Assembly (NCBI GenBank): GCA_023262965.1
Contig: JALQXX010000019.1
Coordinates: 316 to 31,270, forward strand
DNA: 30,955 nt
Reading direction: 5' to 3'
Origin: Candidatus Marinamargulisbacteria bacterium
GTDB taxonomy: Bacteria; Margulisbacteria; Marinamargulisbacteria; UBA817
Made by a program: the position numbers and the translations under genes. Each line of letters begins with the position of its first letter. Position 1 is the stretch's first letter. The notes under the pieces are model-generated. The model was not told the DNA's origin. It worked only from the letters and a program-made list of their open reading frames with translations, and did not search any database. Below, piece by piece: positions 18,111 to 25,265 of the stretch.

Positions 18111-18512
18111 ATGGTAGTATCAAAAAAGCATCAGTATGGCCTATTGGCGATGGTGTATATGGGGTTAAGTGGAGACAGTATGCCTCTTCAATTGCGTGCC
18201 ATATCCGATCATACAGCGATTCCACACCCATTTTTAGAGCAAATCATGGCAGGTTTGAAGCATTTTGGTTTGGTAAAAAGTGCGCGGGGGGCGAAAGGGG
18301 GGTATCGATTGGCGCTGCCCGCCACATCTATTTGTGTTTGGGATATTATTCAAGCTATGGGTCCGGTGGATGATATTGAGGCAACCGATTCACGGTTGGT
18401 GCCGTATTGGGATGGATTTTCGCAGCATATTAAACAGTATTTTGACCAATCCTTGCACCACATATGTGAGGATGTTCGAAACGCGGAAGGCGTGTTACAT
18501 TATACCATATGA
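18111..18512 (+). CDS. Rrf2-family transcriptional regulator (CymR-like)
   Basis: The 133-aa protein has the Rrf2 winged-helix layout: YGLLAMVYMG, LRAISDHTAIPHPFLEQIM (recognition helices) and the wing GAKGGYRLA (60-68). Only two cysteines are present (C75, C119), not the three-Cys cluster of IscR/NsrR. It therefore probably does not hold an Fe-S cluster and is closer to CymR, the cysteine regulator of Bacillus. CymR binds CysK to sense sulfur status; here cysK is the next gene with an ATGA overlap, which favours the same logic (inference). The start at 18111 is set by the promoter six bases upstream; a longer frame reading back into rfbC is not credible. Confidence 0.9.
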   Translation: MVVSKKHQYGLLAMVYMGLSGDSMPLQLRAISDHTAIPHPFLEQIMAGLKHFGLVKSARGAKGGYRLALPATSICVWDIIQAMGPVDDIEATDSRLVPYWDGFSQHIKQYFDQSLHHICEDVRNAEGVLHYTI

Positions 18513-19417
18513 AACAGTTAAACGATTGCATTGGTAATACTCCTTTAATTTTCTTGTCACAGTTGTCACGTCAGCATGGCATTGCGTTGTATGGTAAATG
18601 TGAATTCATGAATCCCAGCGGATCGGTTAAGGATCGCGCGGCTTATGGTATGATCCAAGATGCGATGAATCGCGGTATTATTCAGCCCGATACCCATGTT
18701 ATTGAGCCCACGAGCGGCAATACAGGAATCGCGTTGGCATTTATATGCGCCTCGCTTCAGTTAAAATTAACGTTGGTTATGCCCGAATCCATGAGCATGG
18801 AGCGCCGTCAATTGTTGCGCGCGTATGGGGCCCAGTTGGAATTGACGCCGGCGCATTTGGGGATGACAGGGGCCATTGAGCGGGCAAAAGAGCTTCAAAA
18901 AGATGGTGGGGTGATCTTGCAGCAATTTGAAAATCCGGCGAATCCGGCCATGCATTACAATACCACGGGCCCGGAGATACTATCGGCGGTGGATGTGGAT
19001 GTGTTTGTAGCGGGCGTCGGAACGGGAGGGACCATTAGTGGTGTGTCTCGTTATCTAAAAGAACATCGATCTATAACAGCTGTTGCGGTGGAGCCGGTTG
19101 ATTCACCGGTGCTATCGGGTGGGGAGCCGGGTTCCCATATGATTCAAGGAATTGGTGCGGGGTTTGTGCCTAAAAATTTGGATCGTACAATAATTGATGA
19201 CATTATTACGATATCCAATACAGAGGCCATTGATATGGCCAATTATTTAGCGAAGCATGAAGGTGTGTTTTGTGGGATTTCAGCGGGTGCGAATGTAGCC
19301 GCCGCTGTTCGTGTCGCCAAGCAGCCGAAACATGCGGGTAAGCGTGTGGTGACGGTGTTATGCGATACCGGGGAACGGTATTTGAGTATGAATATATTTA
19401 ATGGAGGAAATCAATGA
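18509..19417 (+). CDS. cysK: Cysteine synthase (O-acetylserine sulfhydrylase)
   Basis: PLP enzyme joining O-acetylserine with a sulfide source to give cysteine. The 302-aa protein has the PLP lysine in NPSGSVKDRAA (K41), the substrate loop TSGNTG (68-73), the phosphate-binding GVGTGGTISG and the C-terminal CDTGERYLS. CysK uses free sulfide, while the related CysM of Mycobacterium accepts a protein thiocarboxylate. The ThiS-like carrier gene begins inside the end of this one, so either donor is possible here. It overlaps the regulator upstream and the carrier gene downstream by ATGA each. Confidence 0.96.
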   Translation: MKQLNDCIGNTPLIFLSQLSRQHGIALYGKCEFMNPSGSVKDRAAYGMIQDAMNRGIIQPDTHVIEPTSGNTGIALAFICASLQLKLTLVMPESMSMERRQLLRAYGAQLELTPAHLGMTGAIERAKELQKDGGVILQQFENPANPAMHYNTTGPEILSAVDVDVFVAGVGTGGTISGVSRYLKEHRSITAVAVEPVDSPVLSGGEPGSHMIQGIGAGFVPKNLDRTIIDDIITISNTEAIDMANYLAKHEGVFCGISAGANVAAAVRVAKQPKHAGKRVVTVLCDTGERYLSMNIFNGGNQ

Positions 19418-19623
19418 TAATACATATTAACGGTGAAAAAGAAACAATCGAAGCATCCCTAACAGTGACACAGTTATTGGCGCACAAACAGGTTAAGATG
19501 CCCGATATGGTATCGGTGGAATTAAATGGCGATATATTGGAGCGGCAGTTTTTTGACACAACCATCATTAATGATGGCGATGCGGTAGAGTTTTTGTATT
19601 TTATGGGTGGGGGACAGGTATAA
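19414..19623 (+). CDS. ThiS/MoaD-like sulfur carrier protein with masked glycine tail
   Basis: A 69-aa ubiquitin-fold sulfur carrier: MIIHINGEKETIE, then LNGDILER and the C-terminal block VEFLYFMGGGQV. Carriers of this family are adenylated and converted to a thiocarboxylate on a terminal Gly-Gly. Here Gly65-67 are followed by Gln68 and Val69, so the tail must be trimmed before use; a JAMM peptidase gene lies three genes on. By context this is more like CysO of Mycobacterium or HcyS of Wolinella (cysteine or homocysteine synthesis) than thiamine ThiS, as no thiG or thiazole genes are near. A strong GGAGG precedes the ATG. Confidence 0.9.
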   Translation: MIIHINGEKETIEASLTVTQLLAHKQVKMPDMVSVELNGDILERQFFDTTIINDGDAVEFLYFMGGGQV

Positions 19624-19633
19624 CGGTACGTTT

Positions 19634-20854
19634 GTGACGCTGTCATTAGCAACCAAATGTGTGTATATGCCCGATGCTGTTGATTCGGTTACGGGTGCCG
19701 TAAACACACCGATTTATCAAACCGCTGGATTTGCATATCCCAATCCAGCCGATTTGGAGAATGTGTTTAAAGGGCGTGATAGTGGGCATGTTTATTCGCG
19801 TATTTCCAATCCCACCATTGCGGATTTGGAGCGACGCATTGCGTATTTGGATAACGCGTTGGGAGCGGTGGCATTTTCGAGTGGCTTGGCGGCCATTTTT
19901 ACAACCATCATGGTGTTGGCACGATCGGGTCAAAACATTGTGGTGTCGAATGCCCTGTTTAGTGGTAGTCGCGATTTATTTGATGAAACAATCCCGCAAT
20001 TGGGAATTGATGTGCGATGGGTGGACATTACCGATCATAACCATATAAAAGCGCTGATAGATGATCAGACAGCGGCGGTTTTTTCGGAGATTATATCCAA
20101 TCCCAAGTTGGTCATACCGGATGTGAAGGCATTGGTGGATGGCATTGGATCGATTCCCTTAGTGATTGATGCCACCTTAACCGGGTCCACTGGTTTTGAC
20201 GCCGTTGCCCATAATGTGGCGGTTGTTATATATTCCAGTACCAAATTGTTTGCGAGTAATACGGGCGCCATTGGGGGAATTGTGGTTGATACAGGGTGTT
20301 TTAATTGGGGACAAGCCCGACACCCCGATGTTCGATCGGCCTATGATCGGATTCGCGGGTTTGCGTTTATTGAGCGATTGCGTCGCCATGGGCTTAATAA
20401 CGGTGGATTTAATACGTCGCCCATGAATGCTTTTTTAACATTAGTTGGTTTGGAAACGTTGGCGTTGCGTTACGAGCGTATTTGTCAAACCGCTCAGACG
20501 GTGGCCGCGTTTTTTGATAAATTGGGCATTCCTGTGCGTTATCCGGGCTTAGCAACGCACCCTCAACACGCGTTGGCTAACGAATTGTTAACGGGATTTG
20601 GTCCGTTAATGACTATTGATTTGGGGACAAAAGAGCGCGCGTTCGCTTTTATATCTAAATTAAAGATTGTAAAAAACATGACAAATTTAGGGGATAATCG
20701 CACAATGGTCATCCACCCCAAATCAACCCTATATTGGCGGCATGACACCGAACGGTTACAGCAGGCCGGCGTGACCGATGGATTGATTCGTATGACGATT
20801 GGATTGGAATCACCGGATGATTTGATTCATGAATTTAAGGAGGCATTACAATGA
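19634..20854 (+). CDS. metY: Cys/Met-metabolism PLP enzyme, O-acetylhomoserine sulfhydrylase-like
   Basis: A fold-type I PLP enzyme of the cystathionine synthase/O-acetylhomoserine sulfhydrylase family, expected to make homocysteine. Family blocks seen are VNTPIYQTAGF, YSRISNPT, SSGLAAIF, and the PLP lysine in YSSTKLF (K204). GLETLALRYER and ESPDDLIHEFKEAL fit the C-terminus. The usual lysine loop (SATKFIGGHG) reads SSTKLFASNTG, and the usual VDNT-F-ATP reads IDATLTGST, so it is a divergent subfamily. I prefer GTG 19634 because it gives the family's N-terminal spacing; GTG 19607, inside the carrier gene, is an alternative. Next to the carrier it may use a protein thiocarboxylate, as MetY does in Wolinella. 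Confidence 0.88.
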   Translation: MTLSLATKCVYMPDAVDSVTGAVNTPIYQTAGFAYPNPADLENVFKGRDSGHVYSRISNPTIADLERRIAYLDNALGAVAFSSGLAAIFTTIMVLARSGQNIVVSNALFSGSRDLFDETIPQLGIDVRWVDITDHNHIKALIDDQTAAVFSEIISNPKLVIPDVKALVDGIGSIPLVIDATLTGSTGFDAVAHNVAVVIYSSTKLFASNTGAIGGIVVDTGCFNWGQARHPDVRSAYDRIRGFAFIERLRRHGLNNGGFNTSPMNAFLTLVGLETLALRYERICQTAQTVAAFFDKLGIPVRYPGLATHPQHALANELLTGFGPLMTIDLGTKERAFAFISKLKIVKNMTNLGDNRTMVIHPKSTLYWRHDTERLQQAGVTDGLIRMTIGLESPDDLIHEFKEALQ

Positions 20855-21633
20855 ATTTAAATGATGAGCAAGTAGAGCGGTATTCGCGACACATTATTTT
20901 GCAGGGTGTTGGTGGTGAGGGCCAAGAAAAATTATTGGCCGCTAAAATTTTAATTATTGGAGCGGGTGGCTTGGGGGCGCCGGTGGCCCTGTATTTGGCG
21001 GCGGCAGGGGTTGGAACCATTGGTATTATTGATGCGGATGTGGTGGATATTAGTAATTTACAACGTCAAGTGATTCATTTTACCCCCGATATCGGGCGAC
21101 CCAAGGTGGAATCCGCTAAAGAAAAAATGAATGCCATTAATCCGGATGTTCGGGTTGTGACATATAATGAGTTATTTACCAAAAATAATGCGCTGGATAT
21201 TTTGGCCAATTACGATTTTGTGGTGGATGGGACCGATAGTTTTTCGGCCAAATTTTTGATTAATGATGCGTGTGTGCTTGCTAAAAAACCGTTTTCGCAT
21301 GGGGGTATTTTACGGTTTGATGGCCAAACAATGACCCATGTTCCGGGTACAGCCTCGTATCGATGTGTTTTTAAGGAGCCTCCGCCGGCCAATGCGGTTC
21401 CCACATGTTCCCAGGCCGGTGTGTTTGGTGCGGTTGCGGGAATGTTGGGAACAATTCAAGCAGCTGAGGCCATTCGCTACATTGTTGGAGTTGGGGAGTT
21501 GCTGACCAATCGCTTACTGATATTTGACGCCCTACGGATGCGATTTCGTACCGTTCGGGTAAAACCCTCGGAATTGGGTATACAGGGATTTCGAGATAGT
21601 TATGATCCGCCTGTGTGTGAGTTGCGACGATGA
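20851..21633 (+). CDS. moeB: MoeB/ThiF/HesA-family carrier-activating enzyme
   Basis: Adenylates the C-terminal glycine of a ubiquitin-like sulfur carrier. The 260-aa protein starts with LNDEQVERYSRHIIL, then the ATP site IIGAGGLGAP (GAGGLG 37-42), DADVVDISNLQRQ, DGTDSF and PTCSQAGVFG with Cys186. MoeB and ThiF bind zinc through two Cys-X-X-Cys pairs; here each pair has only its second cysteine (SYRC, C172; PPVC, C256), so the zinc site looks degraded. No rhodanese domain is fused. A strong AAGGAGG precedes the ATG, which overlaps the upstream stop. The obvious partner is the ThiS-like carrier two genes upstream. Confidence 0.93.
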   Translation: MNLNDEQVERYSRHIILQGVGGEGQEKLLAAKILIIGAGGLGAPVALYLAAAGVGTIGIIDADVVDISNLQRQVIHFTPDIGRPKVESAKEKMNAINPDVRVVTYNELFTKNNALDILANYDFVVDGTDSFSAKFLINDACVLAKKPFSHGGILRFDGQTMTHVPGTASYRCVFKEPPPANAVPTCSQAGVFGAVAGMLGTIQAAEAIRYIVGVGELLTNRLLIFDALRMRFRTVRVKPSELGIQGFRDSYDPPVCELRR

Positions 21634-22040
21634 CAGACTGCATTTATTTACCAAAATCCGTGCAAGACGATATTATTGCACATGCAAAAGATACCTTGCC
21701 CAATGAATGCTGTGGGTATATTACCGGAAAAGGTAATGCCGGTATGACGGTATACCCCATGACCAATGTGGATGCATCACCGGTGCACTTTTCCTTTGAT
21801 CCCCAGGATCAATTCCGAGTCATTAAAGCGGCTCGGGCTAAAGGCGAAGTCCCCTTGGTGGTGTATCATTCGCACCCTGAAAGTCCCGCGCGCTTATCCA
21901 ATGAAGATTTACGCTTGTTAACGGATCCGGAAATGGTGTACGTGATTGTGTCGTTACACAACAATGCGGTCGATATCAAAGCGTATCGTATTAATAATAG
22001 AAATGTTATCCCGGTTATGATTCGTGAAGGAGGTTTGTAA
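21630..22040 (+). CDS. JAMM/MPN+ metallopeptidase (M67, Mec+/HcyD-like)
   Basis: A 136-aa zinc peptidase with the complete JAMM signature: Glu26 (NECCGYI), His80-X-His82, Ser90 and Asp93 (HSHPESPARLSNED). In Mycobacterium the relative Mec+ releases cysteine from the CysO carrier. In Wolinella a relative works in carrier-dependent homocysteine synthesis. Here it could do two jobs: remove Gln-Val from the carrier tail to expose glycine, and free the amino acid after transfer. Both roles are inference from motif and context. The gene overlaps moeB by ATGA and its last base is the A of the next ATG. Confidence 0.92.
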   Translation: MTDCIYLPKSVQDDIIAHAKDTLPNECCGYITGKGNAGMTVYPMTNVDASPVHFSFDPQDQFRVIKAARAKGEVPLVVYHSHPESPARLSNEDLRLLTDPEMVYVIVSLHNNAVDIKAYRINNRNVIPVMIREGGL

Positions 22041-22672
22041 TGTCGTATAGTAATTATGAAAATATGCAAAAAATTGGTAAGGATGCGTACACATCACGTG
22101 ATTCGGTGGTGTTGAATGAGGTCGATTCTGGGATTCAACTTCGTGCAGAAAATATTGTATTTTCGGTTAAAAGTAAGCAAGCAGCCGGTCATACTGATGG
22201 CGATTCATTTTTGAGAGATGCCAAACCAGTCAATCGTGATTTAGGCAGTGCTTCTGATGAAAAAAAAGCGGGTAAAATGAGCCCCGGGGTGGTCGAGTCA
22301 GGGCTTGTTTCGGGCGATTCCAGGACTGATAAAAAATCAAAAGAAAATAAATTAATTCAATTAAATAGTAAGTTGCAGAAAAAAACAATTCAGAAAGATC
22401 GTGAAAGTCAGCGTTTAAATCGTGCTATGCACATCATTTCATCGATGAAGTCAATGGCGTCTGGGGATTTGGCTCAGCAAAAAAAATCAGTGAATCCGGA
22501 TGTCTTGGCAACAACGGCTACACGTCGTTCAGAGGCATTTGAATCCATTACGCATCGTGAAGTTGGTAAAAAAAATGAGGCGATTGATAATCGTGCTGAA
22601 GCGGTTGCTAGTATGAATGCTGTTTTGGACGATATTAATGTCGCCCAACAAAAGAAAGGATTAACATTATGA
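22040..22672 (+). CDS. Uncharacterised charged 210-aa protein in the sulfur operon
   Basis: I do not recognise this protein. It has no Cys or Trp, no signal peptide and no membrane segment. It is rich in Lys, Asp, Glu, Ser and Gln, with a probable helical or coiled-coil stretch near 95-135 (KKSKENKLIQLNSKLQKKT onward) and another near 165-205. It looks soluble, largely helical or disordered and cytoplasmic. The DNA is visibly more A-rich than its neighbours. It is expressed with the operon: AAGGAGG precedes its ATG, it shares one base with the peptidase stop and it overlaps the sulfite reductase start by ATGA. A scaffold between sulfur enzymes, or an insertion unrelated to sulfur, are both possible. 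Confidence 0.75.
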   Translation: MSYSNYENMQKIGKDAYTSRDSVVLNEVDSGIQLRAENIVFSVKSKQAAGHTDGDSFLRDAKPVNRDLGSASDEKKAGKMSPGVVESGLVSGDSRTDKKSKENKLIQLNSKLQKKTIQKDRESQRLNRAMHIISSMKSMASGDLAQQKKSVNPDVLATTATRRSEAFESITHREVGKKNEAIDNRAEAVASMNAVLDDINVAQQKKGLTL

Positions 22673-25029
22673 AGTTTTATGAGCCATCAACCGTTTTAAA
22701 TAGCGAGTTGGATACGTTTCAAGCCGATATTCAGGCGTTTATAACAGGGGAATTGGATCCCATTAAGTTTAAGGCGTTTCGTGTTGCTCACGGTGTTTAT
22801 GAACAGCGTCAGCCCGATACCTATATGATTCGAATTCGCTGTGCAGCGGGTGGCATTACGCCCACTCAATTACGGCGGGCTTCGGATGTTGCGGAGGCCT
22901 ACGGTTCGGGTGAGGTGCATTTTACAACACGTCAAGAAATTCAAGTCCACGATGTTCGGATTGAAGGAGTTATGCCCGTTATTCGAGAACTGTTGGCCGT
23001 TGGATTGAGTACACGTGGTGGTGGTGGAAACACCATTCGTAATATTTTGACCCCTCCGGATTCGGGTGTTCATCCCGATGATGTGTTTGACGTGGATCCG
23101 TATGCCATGGCACTAACCACCCGAATGATACACGAGGATGATTCATGGAATTTACCACGAAAACTTAAAATTAATTTTTCAACGAATGCGTCGGATCAGT
23201 CGTACACGCAAGCGACCTGTTTGGGATTTGTTGCCATGGAACAAAACGGCCAACGTGGATTTGCCGTGTATGTTGGTGGTGGTATGGGTGCAAAGCCGAT
23301 GGTAGGGCATTTGTTATTGCCGTTTATTCCCGATACCCGGGTGTATCATGTTGCGCGTGCCATAAAGGTGATGTTTGATAAGCATGGTAATCGTCGAAGT
23401 AAATATTCCTCTCGTTTGAAATTTCTTTGGAAAAAGCTGGAGAGAGATGGGTTTTTAAATATTTTCTATGAAGAATACAATAAGATAAAAGCTGATGACA
23501 CATTAAATTTGGTGTTACCTACGGTACATAATGGTGCACCTGAGACCATATCATTGCCCCCTGTTTCGGTGACAACCGAAGCCTTTGAATTATGGAAAAA
23601 ACGCTATGTGGTTCCGCAAAAACAACCGGGTCTATATACCATTAAAATTCCTTTACAGTTAGGGGATTTAATTCGTGAAGACGCCGTGGCCTTGACCGAC
23701 TTTTTATCGCATTTTGGGGACAATTGTATTCGGTGTGATCGGGCGCAAAACATGCGCTTGCGAAATATTCCCGAGGCGTATTTGGGAAATGCCTTTACGG
23801 TTATTGATGGATTAAAGCAGACCTTGGTGCGACATGCGGCTTTTGTGGGTAATATGATTAATTGTACCGGTGCTCAAACCTGCAAATTGGGGATTTGTTT
23901 ACCCAGAGGGTTATCAACGGCTATTCGCAACACATTATCAGACACCACATTGGATTTGGATGCGATTCCGGAATTCCGTTTGAATATGTCGGGATGCCCC
24001 AACACCTGTGGGATGCATCACATTGCCGATTTGGGATTTTTTGGTAAAGTAGGTCGCAAAGACGGGAATATGTATCCCGCATATAATGTACTGGCCGGGG
24101 CCAAGACCGGTGCGGGAACCACTGCCTATGCTGAACGGTATGGCGAATTGCCCGCGCACTATATTCCGGCATTTGTTCGGGATTTTTTGAAGGTGTATAT
24201 TGATGATAAAAAAGCGGGAACGTATGCCGATTATCATACCTTTTTGCAAGAAAAAGGCATTGCCTTGATTCAGTCCTTGTGTGATACCTATAAAGAGGTG
24301 CCTGCTTTGGAGGAAGACGATCGATTTTATACCGATTTCGGAGCAAAAAATCGGTTAAGTTTGGATGAAATTGGTACGGCAGAATGTTCGGCAGGGCTGT
24401 TTGATATGCTGGATTTTGATAAAAAAATGATCAAGAAGTACAGTGCTGACTTGGCCAAAACAGATTCCGAAGCTACCGAATCGGAGCCGGCCACATTGTT
24501 GGGCTTGATCCTGTTTCATTCGGTACGAATGTTGTTGGTCACCCGTGGGTTGGATGCAAAAACGCATGAGCAAGCCTTTGATTTTTTTGATAAGCACTTT
24601 ATTACAACCGGTTTGGTGGATGAGCGTTTTCGGCCCTTAATGCCCATTGGACGAGCCAATGATATGACAAAAATGGTGGCCAATACAGACGCCATTTTGG
24701 ATTTGGCGAAAACAGTGAACGCCTTATACGAAAATATGGACGATTCGTTGCGATTCAAATCCCCTTCGGGCGATACCATTATTGAAGCAGCTGTAGCGTC
24801 GGATGACACCCATACCGTAAAGGACTTTCGTGGTGTTGCATGCCCCATGAACTTTGTTAAAACCAAGCTGGTTTTGGAAACTTTAAAAACGGGTGCGCGA
24901 CTAATGGTATTATTGGACGACGGGGCGCCCATTCAGAATGTCCCCAATTCGGTTCAGATGGAGGGGCATACGATTGTATCCAAAACCCCTGTGGACGGCT
25001 ATTGGGAGGTTCTGATTCAGAAAGCATAA
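22669..25029 (+). CDS. sir: Siroheme sulfite (nitrite) reductase fused to a TusA domain
   Basis: Reduces sulfite to sulfide with six electrons, probably from ferredoxin as no flavoprotein subunit is present. Of 786 residues, about 1-560 form the siroheme reductase with both half-domains; the cluster/siroheme ligands are C399, C405, C443 and C447 (CTGAQTC and GCPNTC). About 595-705 is a helical region resembling the HEPN-like segment seen in related fusions. Residues 715-786 are a TusA/SirA domain with the active Cys725 in DFRGVACPMNF. Nitrite reduction is the alternative, but placement with cysHDN favours sulfite. The fusion suggests sulfide or persulfide is handed to the TusA cysteine and on to the carrier (inference). 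Confidence 0.93.
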   Translation: MKFYEPSTVLNSELDTFQADIQAFITGELDPIKFKAFRVAHGVYEQRQPDTYMIRIRCAAGGITPTQLRRASDVAEAYGSGEVHFTTRQEIQVHDVRIEGVMPVIRELLAVGLSTRGGGGNTIRNILTPPDSGVHPDDVFDVDPYAMALTTRMIHEDDSWNLPRKLKINFSTNASDQSYTQATCLGFVAMEQNGQRGFAVYVGGGMGAKPMVGHLLLPFIPDTRVYHVARAIKVMFDKHGNRRSKYSSRLKFLWKKLERDGFLNIFYEEYNKIKADDTLNLVLPTVHNGAPETISLPPVSVTTEAFELWKKRYVVPQKQPGLYTIKIPLQLGDLIREDAVALTDFLSHFGDNCIRCDRAQNMRLRNIPEAYLGNAFTVIDGLKQTLVRHAAFVGNMINCTGAQTCKLGICLPRGLSTAIRNTLSDTTLDLDAIPEFRLNMSGCPNTCGMHHIADLGFFGKVGRKDGNMYPAYNVLAGAKTGAGTTAYAERYGELPAHYIPAFVRDFLKVYIDDKKAGTYADYHTFLQEKGIALIQSLCDTYKEVPALEEDDRFYTDFGAKNRLSLDEIGTAECSAGLFDMLDFDKKMIKKYSADLAKTDSEATESEPATLLGLILFHSVRMLLVTRGLDAKTHEQAFDFFDKHFITTGLVDERFRPLMPIGRANDMTKMVANTDAILDLAKTVNALYENMDDSLRFKSPSGDTIIEAAVASDDTHTVKDFRGVACPMNFVKTKLVLETLKTGARLMVLLDDGAPIQNVPNSVQMEGHTIVSKTPVDGYWEVLIQKA

Positions 25030-25031
25030 CG

Positions 25032-25265
25032 ATGGCCATTCAAGAAACCAAGCGACGCAGTTTGTATCGGGTTATTTCGTGGCGTATCACCGCCACAATA
25101 ACCACGATGCTTATTTCCTGGCTTATTACCGATAATACGGCGATTGCCTTTCAAATTGGTTTTTTGGAAGTGACTGCAAAAATTATGTTGCAGTATGGGC
25201 ACGAACGGTTGTGGAATCGATTAAAATGGGGGTATCATTCCCCATCCGAGGATTACCATATATGA
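25032..25265 (+). CDS. DUF2061 small membrane protein
   Basis: A 77-aa protein with the DUF2061 pattern: basic start (QETKRRSLYRVISWRITATI), a first helix (about 16-34), a second helix (about 36-55) and the closing YGHERLWNRLKWG. Its function is unknown; from memory such genes often sit beside assimilatory sulfur genes, which suggests a role in moving or handling a sulfur compound at the membrane (inference). ATG 25032, two bases after the sir stop, is chosen over an earlier in-frame start inside sir. The stop overlaps cysH by ATGA. Confidence 0.87.
   Translation: MAIQETKRRSLYRVISWRITATITTMLISWLITDNTAIAFQIGFLEVTAKIMLQYGHERLWNRLKWGYHSPSEDYHI

Noticed and set aside
19414-19623. Carrier protein as thiamine ThiS
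   Set aside because: No thiG, thiH or thiE nearby; the tail is not a bare Gly-Gly, and the neighbours are cysteine and methionine enzymes plus a JAMM peptidase.
22669-25029. Reductase as a nitrite reductase
   Set aside because: Motifs alone cannot separate the two, but fusion to TusA and placement with cysH, cysD and cysN favour sulfite.
25002-25031. Earlier starts for DUF2061 (25002), cysH (25211) and cysD (25912)
   Set aside because: Each would extend into the coding end of the preceding gene; the later ATGs give tight overlaps or small gaps and family-like N-termini.
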